This document shows, in pieces, positions 46,893 through 56,628 of a stretch of DNA of 64,000 nt. Each line of letters starts with the position of its first letter. Within the stretch, counting starts at the first letter, position 1. The position numbers and the translations under genes are program-made. Below the pieces are notes generated by a model. It was not told the DNA's origin and searched no databases. It saw nothing but the letters and a program-made list of their open reading frames with translations. Origin of the DNA: Bacteroidetes bacterium GWF2_41_31 (GTDB taxonomy: Bacteria; Bacteroidota; Bacteroidia; Bacteroidales; F082); assembly GCA_001769215.1 (NCBI GenBank), contig MEOL01000030.1, forward strand, positions 87,215 to 151,214, read 5' to 3'.

Positions 46893-47693
46893 ATGGGAAA
46901 AACGATTGCCGTTACGAATCAAAAAGGAGGAGTTGGAAAAACAACAACTTCTATAAATCTTGCTGCCAGTCTGGCGGTTTTAGAATATCATACACTCATT
47001 GTTGATGCAGATCCACAGGCGAATGCGACTTCGGGTATTGGATTCGATCCCAAACTAATACAGGCGAGTATATATGAATGCATTGTTGATAACCTGGATG
47101 TAACCCAGGTAATCCTGCCCACAAAAACACCACATCTCGATTTATTACCTGCTCACATCGATTTGGTGGGTGCCGAGATTGAACTCATCAACCTGCCAAA
47201 TCGGGAGATGATGATGAAACAAGTACTTGAAAAAGTGAAGGATAAATATGATTTCATTATCATCGATTGTTCTCCATCACTGGGGTTAATCACCGTGAAT
47301 GCTTTGTCAGCTGCTGACTCTGTCATCATCCCGGTGCAGTGCGAGTATTTCGCGCTTGAGGGACTTGGTAAATTGTTGAATACAATAAAGATTGTACAAA
47401 GCCGTTTAAACCAGCGACTTGATATTGAAGGGATTTTGCTTACCATGTTCGATGGCAGACTTCGCTTGTCGAAACAAGTAGTCGAAGAGGTGAAAACACA
47501 TTTCCAGAAAATGGTATTTGATACCATTATTACCCGGAATACAAAACTTGGCGAAGCCCCCAGTTTTGGCGATTCTATCATCATGTACGATGTGCAGAGT
47601 TCAGGAGCAATCAATTATTTGAACCTGGCTCGCGAGATACTGCAAAAAAATAACATGACCTCCATGAATAACGAGGATAAAATAATAGATTAA
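46893..47693 (+). CDS. parA: Chromosome partitioning ATPase ParA (Soj)
   Basis: 266-residue deviant Walker ATPase. The signature KGGVGKTT begins at K11, with the NLAASL, VDADPQ and DCSPSLG motifs. With ParB it moves replication origins; the lack of an N-terminal DNA-binding extension marks it as the chromosomal type. parB starts 4 bases later. Confidence 0.96.
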   Translation: MGKTIAVTNQKGGVGKTTTSINLAASLAVLEYHTLIVDADPQANATSGIGFDPKLIQASIYECIVDNLDVTQVILPTKTPHLDLLPAHIDLVGAEIELINLPNREMMMKQVLEKVKDKYDFIIIDCSPSLGLITVNALSAADSVIIPVQCEYFALEGLGKLLNTIKIVQSRLNQRLDIEGILLTMFDGRLRLSKQVVEEVKTHFQKMVFDTIITRNTKLGEAPSFGDSIIMYDVQSSGAINYLNLAREILQKNNMTSMNNEDKIID

Positions 47694-47697
47694 TGCC

Positions 47698-48606
47698 ATG
47701 AGCGAATTAAAGGGTAAGCGGAAAGCGTTGGGAAGGGGATTGGACTCCATTTTACAAAGTCCTGATACTGATATCACCTCGGAAGATATTTCCGGGAATT
47801 ATGTAGCAGGTGCCATCGCCGAACTCGAAATTTCAAAAATAGAAACCAATCCGTTTCAGCCCCGGACCGATTTTGACGGAATGTTGTTGCGTGAGCTTGC
47901 CGATTCAATTTTATCACAGGGAGTTATCCAGCCCATCACCGTCAGGAAAATGGGATATGATAAGTATCAACTCATTGCCGGAGAACGCAGGCTGCGCGCA
48001 TCTCAATTGGCCGGTATTGAGCGCATTCCTGCATTTATCAGGGTAGCCAACGATGAACAAATGCTTGAACTGGCACTCATCGAAAATATTCACCGTCAGG
48101 AATTGAATGCCATCGAAGTGGCGATCAGTTACCAACGGTTGATTGAAGAATGTAATCTAACCCAGGAAAAACTCAGCGAACGCATAGGTAAAAACCGTTC
48201 CTCCATTGCCAATGCCTTGCGTTTGCTAAAGCTTCCCCCATCAGTACAAGTTGCTTTGCGCGATGGGTTTATCACATCCGGCCATGCACGTGCCCTGATT
48301 ACTGTTGAAGATGGAGAACTGCAGGAGAGTATGTTGCACATGATTATTAACCGTGGCCTCAATGTGCGGCAGGTAGAAGAAATGGTGAGAACATTGGCGA
48401 AAGGTGCCGAAGCTGCCAAAAAGACCGTCAAAAAGCCGGATCCCATACCCGAAAAATTTAAAGAAACAACCTCCGTGTTAAGCCAGAAACTGGGGACGAA
48501 AGTTAGCTTGAAACGCAATAATAAAGGACAAGGATCCATCGTTATCAGTTTTAAAAATGATAATGAACTCGAATCCATTATCAATGTGTTCAGGGAACAA
48601 CAATAA
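47698..48606 (+). CDS. parB: Chromosome partitioning protein ParB (Spo0J)
   Basis: 302 residues. A basic N-terminal ParA-contact peptide (KRKALGRGLDSIL), the CTP-switch domain with ETNPFQPRTDFD, GERRLRASQLAG and ENIHRQELNAIE, a central helix-turn-helix for parS and a C-terminal dimer domain. No clean parS palindrome was seen in the window. Confidence 0.96.
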   Translation: MSELKGKRKALGRGLDSILQSPDTDITSEDISGNYVAGAIAELEISKIETNPFQPRTDFDGMLLRELADSILSQGVIQPITVRKMGYDKYQLIAGERRLRASQLAGIERIPAFIRVANDEQMLELALIENIHRQELNAIEVAISYQRLIEECNLTQEKLSERIGKNRSSIANALRLLKLPPSVQVALRDGFITSGHARALITVEDGELQESMLHMIINRGLNVRQVEEMVRTLAKGAEAAKKTVKKPDPIPEKFKETTSVLSQKLGTKVSLKRNNKGQGSIVISFKNDNELESIINVFREQQ

Positions 48607-49213
48607 ATTGATTAAGGCACGCAAAAATATCGGTCATCTCATCCTGATTTTCCTCATTTTCGCGGGAACTTCCTCTATCCAAGCACAAAACGCGGAGGTA
48701 GAAAAACCCGAGAAAACCAGTGCGTTGAGGCCGCATTCACCCAAAAAAGCCACCTTATATGCTTTGGTTCCGGGCGGCGGACAGATCTACAATAAAAAAT
48801 ACTGGAAACTACCCATCGTTTATGCAGGATTTGGAGTTACAGGATATTTTGCCATTACCTACGGGTCGGAATACAAGAAATACCGGGAAGCCTATACTTG
48901 TTCCGCTACTGCAGCCGCGCTGGGTACAGAATGCGATAACCCATTGGCTAAGAAATATAAAACAGAAGACCTGAAATCAATCCGTGATTTCTATCGGAGA
49001 AACATGGAGTTGTCCTATATTGTCATGGGGGCCTGGTACATACTGCAAATGTTGGATGCCACTGTTGATGCCCACCTTTACTATTGGGAAGTGGATGAAA
49101 ACCTGTCTGTGCGGGTAGATCCGATGATTCAACCACTCCATTTTAATTCGGGCTCATTTTCTGAGCCAGGTCCGGTAACACCAAATGGTTTGAGGATCAC
49201 AGTTAATTTTTGA
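48584..49213 (+). CDS. DUF5683 exported protein
   Basis: About 210 residues: hydrophobic leader (about 16-35), then RPHSPKKATLYALVPGGGQIYNKKYWKLP, the DUF5683 mark, with two further membrane-like stretches. Start is uncertain: an ATG at 48584 overlaps parB by 23 bases; a TTG at 48608, just past the parB stop and 11 bases after AGGGA, would give a cleaner signal (LIKARKNIGHLIL). Function unknown, but its position between parB and dapB recurs in Bacteroidota. Confidence 0.82.
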   Translation: MCSGNNNKLIKARKNIGHLILIFLIFAGTSSIQAQNAEVEKPEKTSALRPHSPKKATLYALVPGGGQIYNKKYWKLPIVYAGFGVTGYFAITYGSEYKKYREAYTCSATAAALGTECDNPLAKKYKTEDLKSIRDFYRRNMELSYIVMGAWYILQMLDATVDAHLYYWEVDENLSVRVDPMIQPLHFNSGSFSEPGPVTPNGLRITVNF

Positions 49214-49232
49214 CCTTGAAAAATAATGTATC

Positions 49233-49955
49233 ATGAACATCATTCTCTCAGGATATGGCCGTATGGGGCATGAAGTGGAAAAAGCCGCTCAGCTCCGGGG
49301 ACATCATATCGTGGCTCGTATGGATAAGAAATCAGACTGGAACAATCTGGAAATAAATAACCTGGAAAGACCTGTTGTGATTGATTTTAGTTTGCCGGAT
49401 GCTGTTCGTGAAGTGTATAGCTATTGCTTTGTCCATCAACTCCCTGTGATTTCAGGAACGACCGGATGGCTTGAAAAATGGGATGAAGTTGTCGGAGAAT
49501 GTACATCGAACGGTGGTGCTTTTTTTTATGCATCCAACTTTTCGGTAGGTGTAAATATTATGTTTTATCTCAATGAGCAACTGGCGCTGATTATGTCGAA
49601 GGTGTCGGGATATACGCCAAAAATGAAGGAAATCCATCACGTACATAAACTTGATGCCCCAAGCGGAACGGCCATTACGCTGGCTAACCAGATCATTTCC
49701 CGGTTCGGTAATTTAACATCCTGGACTTTGGAACAGCCTGGTGAAAACGGGACATTATCCATTGAAAGTATCAGAGAAGGGGAGGTTCCCGGAACACACG
49801 AAGTTACTTATGAATCGCAACAGGACATCATTTCCCTGGTTCATGAGGCTAAGAACCGCCAGGGATTTGCTTTGGGTGCTGTGCTCGCTGCCGAATTTCT
49901 GAAAGGAAAATCAGGGATTTATTCTATGAAGGATTTAATGCAGGATTTGATTTGA
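49233..49955 (+). CDS. dapB: 4-hydroxy-tetrahydrodipicolinate reductase
   Basis: 240-residue lysine/DAP-pathway reductase. Rossmann GYGRMGHEVEKAA (about 7-19), ISGTTGW, SNFSVGVNIMFY and the active-site HHVHKLDAPSGTA all fit. Catalyses the NAD(P)H step that feeds meso-DAP for peptidoglycan. Last gene of the parAB run; lepB, a frequent follower in Bacteroidota, is not here. Confidence 0.95.
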   Translation: MNIILSGYGRMGHEVEKAAQLRGHHIVARMDKKSDWNNLEINNLERPVVIDFSLPDAVREVYSYCFVHQLPVISGTTGWLEKWDEVVGECTSNGGAFFYASNFSVGVNIMFYLNEQLALIMSKVSGYTPKMKEIHHVHKLDAPSGTAITLANQIISRFGNLTSWTLEQPGENGTLSIESIREGEVPGTHEVTYESQQDIISLVHEAKNRQGFALGAVLAAEFLKGKSGIYSMKDLMQDLI

Positions 49956-49990
49956 TGAAGAGATCGGGTCATCTTAGACAATTTCTCTTG

Positions 49991-51346
49991 TTATAATTTC
50001 TTTACCACCAACTGGGCATTCAGATATCCCACCACCACAATCCTGACACCTTTTTCGATTAACCCTGATCGGGCGGTTGCGTCATACAATTCGTTGTCAA
50101 TCATTATCTTACCTGCCGGGCGAAGCATGGTGTAGGCTATTCCTTGCTGTCCGATTCTGGCAGTATAATCAGGTGATGCGGAGGTATACCCTTCATCCAC
50201 GTTTTGTGTTTTCGTTAATGCCAGATGACCGAACGCCCTACTGGTAAATAATTTTTTACTTAGCATAATACTTGCCGTGATGGCCAGAAAGAAGGCAATG
50301 ACGACGATGGACAAGGCTTTGGTGATCTGTGAGATATTGGCTTCAATATTGATGGGGTTAATATTCCCAACCATGCTCAGGGTAAGCCCGATAATCATGA
50401 GCACCAGACCTAAAACACCAATTACGCCAAATCCGGGGATGGCAAATATTTCCACCGCTATTAGGGCTACACCAACGATAAACACGATGATTTCCCAATG
50501 ATTGGCCAACCCCTCCAGATACAAGGGGGCAAAATATAACATGGCCGCAACGAAAGCTGCTGCCAGCGGAAAACCAATGCCGGGGGTTTGCAGTTCGAAG
50601 TAAATTCCGCCAATAATCAACATTATTAAAATGCCGCTTACAAATGGATTGATCAACCAGCCAATCATTTTGTCGGTAGCTGAAATTTCATGTGGCACCA
50701 CCTTATAATTCTGTATTCCTGCATGTTGAAGCAGTTCGTTTATGTTTTCAACTTTTGCTTCACAAAACCCATGTTGAATCGCTTCGCTCACGGTGAAAGT
50801 CAGCACCTGGCCGGAGTCGCTAATCCCCGGCACATAAACTTTTGGATCCACCATGGCCTGGGCTATTTTCGGATCGCGGTTTTTGGCTTCTGCCGTGGCA
50901 CGCATCATCGAGCGCATATAACTCTGATATTTGTCGGGCATCTGTTCGCCACTCTGGTTAACTACGGTGGCAGCACCTATGCTCGATCCGGGCGCCATAT
51001 AAATGCTGTCGCAAGCGATGGAAATAAGTGCGCCGGCAGAGGCCGCATTTTTGTCGATGAAAATATAAACAGGGATTGTGCTATTCAGGATTTTTGTCCG
51101 AATGGAATCCGCATCATCCAATGTTCCTCCATAGGTATTCATATGGATTACAATCAGATCCGCTTTTTGTTCAATGGCCCTTTCGATGGCGTTTTTTGTT
51201 GTTCTCCAAACCGGGGGGGCAATCATTTCCTTCATGTCAAATGTATATACCATAACAGAAGCACTGTCGGTGTTGGCATGTACTTCCTGATGAACACTGA
51301 GGATGGAAGAAATTAACAAGATGGTTATGGAAATTAGCTTTTTCAT
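49991..51346 (-). CDS. NfeD-family membrane serine protease
   Basis: 451 residues: signal peptide, a ClpP-class periplasmic protease domain (about 25-215; MNTYGGTLDDAD, NAASAGALISIACD with the likely Ser in SAGA and a downstream Lys), four to five membrane helices (about 233-355) and a C-terminal OB-like NfeD domain (about 370-451). The long NfeD type processes membrane proteins such as stomatins; no stomatin gene adjoins. It starts 2 bases after the DUF2061 stop. Confidence 0.9.
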   Translation of the reverse strand: MKKLISITILLISSILSVHQEVHANTDSASVMVYTFDMKEMIAPPVWRTTKNAIERAIEQKADLIVIHMNTYGGTLDDADSIRTKILNSTIPVYIFIDKNAASAGALISIACDSIYMAPGSSIGAATVVNQSGEQMPDKYQSYMRSMMRATAEAKNRDPKIAQAMVDPKVYVPGISDSGQVLTFTVSEAIQHGFCEAKVENINELLQHAGIQNYKVVPHEISATDKMIGWLINPFVSGILIMLIIGGIYFELQTPGIGFPLAAAFVAAMLYFAPLYLEGLANHWEIIVFIVGVALIAVEIFAIPGFGVIGVLGLVLMIIGLTLSMVGNINPINIEANISQITKALSIVVIAFFLAITASIMLSKKLFTSRAFGHLALTKTQNVDEGYTSASPDYTARIGQQGIAYTMLRPAGKIMIDNELYDATARSGLIEKGVRIVVVGYLNAQLVVKKL

Positions 51347-51348
51347 GG

Positions 51349-51675
51349 TCAGGATTTTTCTGGACGTTTTTTATGAATGCTTTTATATCGCTTACGCAAA
51401 ACTTGCCGATGCCAGTATTTCCCCCAACCAATATTGGTCCATAACCTTTCATGAAGATAATATAGGATCAGTTTGGCGATTATATCAACGGCTGTGATCA
51501 TTGATACTGCGCGAATCACATCCATAAAGGCAATTTGGGTAGCCTGCGTAAATACCGTAAAACCGATGATAAAGGTTGCGCCAGACGCAATAAATCGCCA
51601 ACTAATGGCTTTGAAGAGACTTCTGTATGGACTATCTTTTTCCAGTTCTTCCGGAACAAGCTTCTTTTGGGTCAT
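51349..51675 (-). CDS. DUF2061 membrane protein
   Basis: 108 residues. SLFKAISWRFIASGATFIIGF, then a second helix and LYYLHERLWTNIGWG, match DUF2061, a small two-helix membrane family. In some species the domain is fused to sulfate-assimilation proteins; here it stands alone in the suhB-nfeD run. Confidence 0.8.
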   Translation of the reverse strand: MTQKKLVPEELEKDSPYRSLFKAISWRFIASGATFIIGFTVFTQATQIAFMDVIRAVSMITAVDIIAKLILYYLHERLWTNIGWGKYWHRQVLRKRYKSIHKKRPEKS

Positions 51676-51717
51676 ATCACTTACTTTTATGCAATAATAC
51701 TAAAATATTGTGAAGAG

Positions 51718-52521
51718 TTATAAGGTTTCGTTTTTGAAATGCTCCTGAAATTTACAGGTAAATTCACTGTGAGTTAAGGTGTTGGAAGCTATCAGCTGCT
51801 GCCCGAAAATATATTGGAGGCCATTTTTAAAGTCGGAAACCATACCGCCGGCTTCTTTCACAATCAATGCTCCGGCAGCCACATCCCATGGATGGAGGCC
51901 ATACTCGTAAAAGAGCTCAAATCGCCCGCAGGCCACATAAGCCAGGTCGACAGCTGCCGAACCCAAACGGCGAATACCACGCGAGGTTTGCATTAAGTCC
52001 CTGAACAAGGCAAGATAGGGGTCGAGCAATGAATAATTGTAATATGGAAATCCTGTGGCAATTAGCGAGTCGTTCAGTTCGGTGGTTTTAGAAACGCGAA
52101 TCGGCTTCCCGTTGAGGAAAGCACCACCGCCTCTCCACGCATAAAAACACTCTTCCAGATTGATTTCGTAAACCACTCCAAGCAACAATTCTTCGTTTTC
52201 CATCAGTGCAATGGAAATAGAAAACAGTGGGATGCCATGTATATAATTGGTGGTGCCATCCAATGGATCGATGATCCAGTTGTACTTGTCGCCCTTTGGC
52301 AAATCGCTTTGTTCTTCTGCAATAAAACCAGCCTCTTTAACTAAAGGAGTCAGAGCACTGATAATCCGTCTTTCAGACTCTTTGTCTACATAAGTCACCA
52401 AATTGTGAACCCCTTTCTCCACGACATCGCTGTTTGCCAGCTTCTCAACCTGGCTTATGATAAAATGCCCCGTTTCGACGCATATTTTATTGACTTCTAG
52501 TGTAATATGTTCAAGGTTCAT
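51718..52521 (-). CDS. suhB: Inositol-1-monophosphatase family protein
   Basis: 267-residue magnesium-dependent sugar-phosphate phosphatase. Metal motifs IDPLDGTTNYIHG (about 87-99), the FIAEEQS Glu and WDVAAGALIVKEAGG are present. Substrate may be inositol phosphate or another sugar phosphate. Its start overlaps lgt by 4 bases (ATGA). Confidence 0.92.
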   Translation of the reverse strand: MNLEHITLEVNKICVETGHFIISQVEKLANSDVVEKGVHNLVTYVDKESERRIISALTPLVKEAGFIAEEQSDLPKGDKYNWIIDPLDGTTNYIHGIPLFSISIALMENEELLLGVVYEINLEECFYAWRGGGAFLNGKPIRVSKTTELNDSLIATGFPYYNYSLLDPYLALFRDLMQTSRGIRRLGSAAVDLAYVACGRFELFYEYGLHPWDVAAGALIVKEAGGMVSDFKNGLQYIFGQQLIASNTLTHSEFTCKFQEHFKNETL

Positions 52522-53675
52522 ATAGTCGGTTTCGGCTTTTGTGCTAACAAATAAATAAAAAATCCCAGTCCCAGACTAAAAATAAAAGTTGCAATCACTT
52601 CAGCCTGAGTTACTTTCAATCCTAAAAAATCAAATAAGTTGTTCACCCTGATTTGCTCGATCAGAAATCGTTCGATACCATTCAGCATGAGGTAAATGGC
52701 AAAAAGAATTCCGGCAGTTTTAAACCGTTTTCTAACCGACCACAAGAATAGAAAAATGAGCAGCGACATGGTGGTTTCGTAAAGGGGAGTAGGAAAAACC
52801 GGTTGAGCCAGCTGAAAACAATGGGCTCCCGTGCACCCTTCCATTCTGATGCCTTCGTTGAGGATGTTGTGCGGATAACGATAAGCCCACACCCAATCGG
52901 GCAAAAATGATAACCACTGCGGCATGGGAGCCAGGTTCACAATTCCCCAATCACCATCACCTGCCACCTGGCAACCAATTCTGCCAATTCCATAGGCCAA
53001 TATCAATGAAGGTGCAATGCTGTCGGCCATGCGCTTCCATGGAATACCATGATTTTCACCATAATAGCCTACCCCGAAGGTGGCAACAATCAAACCGCCA
53101 TAAAAAGTAAGTCCGCTGAAACTTAACAGGCTTCCCAGGGGATCTGCCGTAAAATCATTCCAATTTTCGAATTGATGAAATATTTTGGCGCCAATAATCC
53201 CAAAAATGACGGCAATAAAAACGATGGTCCATGTTTGTTCATTGGCGTGAACTTCCACTTCTTTAACCTGTGGAGGGTCAAGCGCTTTTTGTTTCTTTAA
53301 ATAATATTGGATAAAGGTCAGTGCCGAGGCAAGTATCAATCCACCAATCCAGTTCCCGGTTGATGAAAAAACAAAGGCTTGTGGATTACTGACAAATTCC
53401 TGGTAATGAATGACTAATCCGGTTAATTTGAAACCAACCAACAGGCTGATAACAAAGATGCTGACCAACTCGACTAACCCTGCCTTTTGACCTTTCAGCG
53501 TTTTGCGTCTGGTTGACCAAACATGCCCGGCTTTCTCCTGCCGGATTAACTCCTTGTTTAATAAGTAGCCCCCACAAACAAACGCCAGGGCAAGAAAGAA
53601 ACCGTAACTTTGAATTGGGAGGTTTAGGTGGGTACCGAAAACATCGTTAATAAAATCACTAACCCGTGGATACAT
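52518..53675 (-). CDS. lgt: Prolipoprotein diacylglyceryl transferase
   Basis: 385-residue inner-membrane enzyme that adds diacylglycerol to the lipobox Cys. The Lgt core is clear: SGLTFYGGL, GRIGCQVAGDGDWG and PTPLYET. It is about 100 residues longer than E. coli Lgt, the difference lying mainly in an N-terminal loop and the linker at about 125-145. The extended form is common in Bacteroidota. Translationally coupled to suhB. Confidence 0.93.
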   Translation of the reverse strand: MYPRVSDFINDVFGTHLNLPIQSYGFFLALAFVCGGYLLNKELIRQEKAGHVWSTRRKTLKGQKAGLVELVSIFVISLLVGFKLTGLVIHYQEFVSNPQAFVFSSTGNWIGGLILASALTFIQYYLKKQKALDPPQVKEVEVHANEQTWTIVFIAVIFGIIGAKIFHQFENWNDFTADPLGSLLSFSGLTFYGGLIVATFGVGYYGENHGIPWKRMADSIAPSLILAYGIGRIGCQVAGDGDWGIVNLAPMPQWLSFLPDWVWAYRYPHNILNEGIRMEGCTGAHCFQLAQPVFPTPLYETTMSLLIFLFLWSVRKRFKTAGILFAIYLMLNGIERFLIEQIRVNNLFDFLGLKVTQAEVIATFIFSLGLGFFIYLLAQKPKPTI

Positions 53676-53815
53676 ATCTGGTCAATTTTCTGAAAAACAA
53701 AAGTAGCATTAAACTCCATTGAAATAGGGGAGGAGGAAAAATTGAATTAATGGGATGTCCGATCATCTCCCGTATGTAATAAATACCTGAAAATTAAGGA
53801 ATAAATCTGATCGAT

Positions 53816-53925
53816 TTGCAGTCGGATAAATCCGGTTGCAATGGATGTACTTTTAACATGTTCAAATTAGACGAATAAAACTGAATGGAATCAATCCATT
53901 GCAGTCTGGCTTTAGCCGACTGCAA
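53816..53925. repeat. REP/BIME-like paired hairpins
   Basis: Two hairpin units face each other. The left (53816-53841) is TTGCA-gt-CGGAT...ATCCG-gt-TGCAA with G-T wobbles; the right (53899-53925) is TTGCAGT...ACTGCAA. The whole left arm 53816-53846 is the reverse complement of 53894-53925 with few changes, and a conserved ATGGAT tail points inward on each unit. The layout is that of bacterial interspersed palindromic repeats. No second copy was found in the window. Confidence 0.7.
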
Positions 53926-53965
53926 CAAAAACTTTCTATTTAAGCATCTATTATTTTGAAGCGGT

Positions 53966-54874
53966 TTATTCAATTTTGGATTGCTTTTTTGCAACTGGAA
54001 ATTGCTGAATTAAAATACCCCCGATGATGATCAAAAGCCCAATAATGGTTGAGGTGAGAATGGGTTCTCCCACCAGTAGCCGAATGAAAAACAGACCAAT
54101 AAATGGAGAAAGATAGATCAGGTTGCTCACTTTGGCGGTATTTTCAGAAGTATTCAAGGCTTTAAGCCAGATTACAAATGTTAAGCTCATTTCGAATAGG
54201 CCGATGTACACACATCCGGCCAACGTCCAGCCCGTAGGAATGGGAAAAGTCTTTTCCGATAAAATCATGTAAATCAGTAAATACACTATGCCAAAGAAAA
54301 GGTTCATGGTAATTTTGCCGGTATCTTCACGGGGATCTTTCATATTCAGTATCCAGTACAACGCCCAGATAAATGCGCTGCCAACGGCCAGAATAATTCC
54401 CAAAGGATGATCCACGTTGAGAAAGTTCAAATTTCCCTTAGTGCTGATGATCATTAATCCACAAAAACTGATGATTAAGGCGATATAATTGATGGGTCTG
54501 ATCTTTTGCTTTAAAATGATTCCCGAAAGCAACACCAGGATCACCGGCCAGGTATAATTTAATGTACCGGCCAATTGTGCTTCTAAAAGTTCATAGGCTT
54601 TAAATAAAACCAGGTAGTATAAAAATGGATTGAAAAACCCCATAATGACCGATCGGCGCAAATCGCCGGGTGTAATCGTTTTGAAATTCAGTCTTTCGCG
54701 GCCCATCTGGTTGACTAATAACAAGGTGATAAATCCAAACAGCGATGCCCAGAACAACAGACCGTCGAAAGAAATGTGCTGTAAAGTTAACTTGAAGGCT
54801 GAACTCATGGTGGACCAGAATACTACTGCCAACAGAGCGAACAGATAAGCTTTTTTTTGATTGTGCTTTTGCAT
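53966..54874 (-). CDS. EamA/DMT-superfamily transporter
   Basis: About 302 residues with ten membrane helices in two EamA halves (about 8-140 and 150-285). The first half has FWSTMSSAFKLTL; the second has ALYWILNMKDP. Members export or import small metabolites, often amino acids; the substrate is unknown. The frame reaches 54952, overlapping the SLC13 gene; the ATG at 54874 removes the overlap and starts at the first helix. Confidence 0.88.
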   Translation of the reverse strand: MQKHNQKKAYLFALLAVVFWSTMSSAFKLTLQHISFDGLLFWASLFGFITLLLVNQMGRERLNFKTITPGDLRRSVIMGFFNPFLYYLVLFKAYELLEAQLAGTLNYTWPVILVLLSGIILKQKIRPINYIALIISFCGLMIISTKGNLNFLNVDHPLGIILAVGSAFIWALYWILNMKDPREDTGKITMNLFFGIVYLLIYMILSEKTFPIPTGWTLAGCVYIGLFEMSLTFVIWLKALNTSENTAKVSNLIYLSPFIGLFFIRLLVGEPILTSTIIGLLIIIGGILIQQFPVAKKQSKIE

Positions 54875-54890
54875 AACTACAGAGAACAAA

Positions 54891-56396
54891 TTAGTGAGCG
54901 GGGCTTGCCCACAATGGCATCTGACCCATCTCGATGTTAAACAAATAGGCACCCCAATAGTACGTAGCCAATGTAATTACTACCACTCCGATCAGATTCA
55001 GGATAAATCCTGTTTTAGCCATATCTCCTATCGATAACTGGTTGGAGCCAAAAACAATGGCATTTGGCGGTGTGGCAACGGGCAGCATAAAGGCCATGGA
55101 GGCACTGAGCGTTGCCGGCAGCATTAATAACAGCGGGTTTATCTCAACACTCACCGATAAGCCTGCCAATACGGGAAGCAACATTTCGGTGGTAGCTGTA
55201 TTTGACGTGAATTCTGTTAAAAAAGTCATAACCAGCGAAATCATAACAATGATGAGAATGACAGGAAGTCCCGCGGCTGCTCCCATCTGCTCGCCAACCC
55301 ACATCGACAATCCTGAAACTTTAAAGGCATTGGCCAGGGCAAAACCTCCTCCGAATAGCAATACAATATTCCATGGAAGTTTCTTAGCAGTCTTCCAATC
55401 CATTATCCGCATTCCGTTTTTTCCTGAAGCCGGAATGATAAAAAGCAGAATGGCCACCGATATGGCCACAGTACCGTCATTTACTTGTTCGGGGTGTGGC
55501 AGCAGTGCGCTCCATCCCGGAAGGGTAAAATTCCCAAGTGCTAAATCAGTTCGTGTTAACCAAAGGACGGCTAGTAATGTGAATAAAATCAGTACGATAC
55601 GTTCCTCATATGAAGCCTTACCCAATTGATGGTATTCGTTTTTCAGGGCTTCACCTGTGCACGCTGACTCAAAATGTGCCGGTTTGTAAAGTGTGTAAAG
55701 TAACACCCAGGTAGAAAGGAACAATATAAGACTAATGGGCATGGCAAATAAAAACCAGGTACTAAAACTCATTTCAGGCGCACCCGGAAACATAATTTGA
55801 AAAATCCTGGCAAACGACAAGTTGGGTGGCGTCCCAACCAGTGTGGCAATGCCCCCTATGGAGGCACTGTATGCCACACCAAGCAGTAATCCTGTCGTAA
55901 ATTTTTTGTGTGATTTCTCATCCATGAAATCGTGTAATTTTTTGGAAATAGACAATAAAATAGGCACCATCATCATCGCTGTGGCCGTGTTTGAAATCCA
56001 CATCGATAAAAAAGCCGTTGCGGCCATAAATCCCAGCAGCACTCTTTTGGGACTGGTGCCGGTATAAAGCATTATTTTCAGCGCGATTCGTCGATGAAGC
56101 TCCCATTTTTGCATCGCCAATGCCACAATAAACCCTCCAATAAATAAGAAGATCACGTGGTTAAAATAGGCCGAGGAAACCTCTTTGCCATCCATAACTC
56201 CTAAAAATGGCAATAAGACAACGGGCAATAGGGAAGTGATCGCCAGAGGTATCACTTCAGTAATCCACCAGCCAGCCATCAATACCGCGACAGCCAGTGT
56301 ATAAGTTACTTCAGGCTTTCCGGGTGCCAAATCGGCAAACAATACCAACCACAAAAAAATAAGAGGTACCAAAAAAAAGCCGATGAATTGTCTCAT
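54891..56396 (-). CDS. SLC13/DASS-family sodium:anion symporter
   Basis: 501 residues with about 11 helices. The two hairpin SNT motifs of the family are seen (WISNTATAMMMVPI and EFTSNTATTEMLLPV), which bind sodium and carboxylate. Likely substrates are dicarboxylates such as succinate, or sulfate. It is upstream of the DMT transporter by 16 bases, probably one transcript. Confidence 0.92.
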   Translation of the reverse strand: MRQFIGFFLVPLIFLWLVLFADLAPGKPEVTYTLAVAVLMAGWWITEVIPLAITSLLPVVLLPFLGVMDGKEVSSAYFNHVIFLFIGGFIVALAMQKWELHRRIALKIMLYTGTSPKRVLLGFMAATAFLSMWISNTATAMMMVPILLSISKKLHDFMDEKSHKKFTTGLLLGVAYSASIGGIATLVGTPPNLSFARIFQIMFPGAPEMSFSTWFLFAMPISLILFLSTWVLLYTLYKPAHFESACTGEALKNEYHQLGKASYEERIVLILFTLLAVLWLTRTDLALGNFTLPGWSALLPHPEQVNDGTVAISVAILLFIIPASGKNGMRIMDWKTAKKLPWNIVLLFGGGFALANAFKVSGLSMWVGEQMGAAAGLPVILIIVMISLVMTFLTEFTSNTATTEMLLPVLAGLSVSVEINPLLLMLPATLSASMAFMLPVATPPNAIVFGSNQLSIGDMAKTGFILNLIGVVVITLATYYWGAYLFNIEMGQMPLWASPAH

Positions 56397-56598
56397 TTTA
56401 ATGCTATTTAATTGATGAGATGATCAAGAAACGCCGCAATTTATAAAACAATTCCATTGTTTACCTGTCAACCGGTAAATATTTTCATTAACCCGGATTG
56501 GCCAATAATTTTATATCCATAAAGATGATTGTGGCAGAATTTGACATTTGATTGTTAAAAAAATCACACTTGAACTCGGTAATAACAATAAAAAGCAG

Positions 56599-56606
56599 TA
56601 TTTTTG
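56599..56606 (+). promoter_or_regulatory. -7 element (TATTTTTG) before arcC
   Basis: Exact match 22 bases before the ATG at 56629. Confidence 0.5.
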
Positions 56607-56628
56607 TCCACAGAATTATTTAAAAATA

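Noticed and set aside
53794..53994. 66-codon minus-strand frame
   Set aside because: It is formed by the paired hairpin repeat and overlaps the DMT transporter end.
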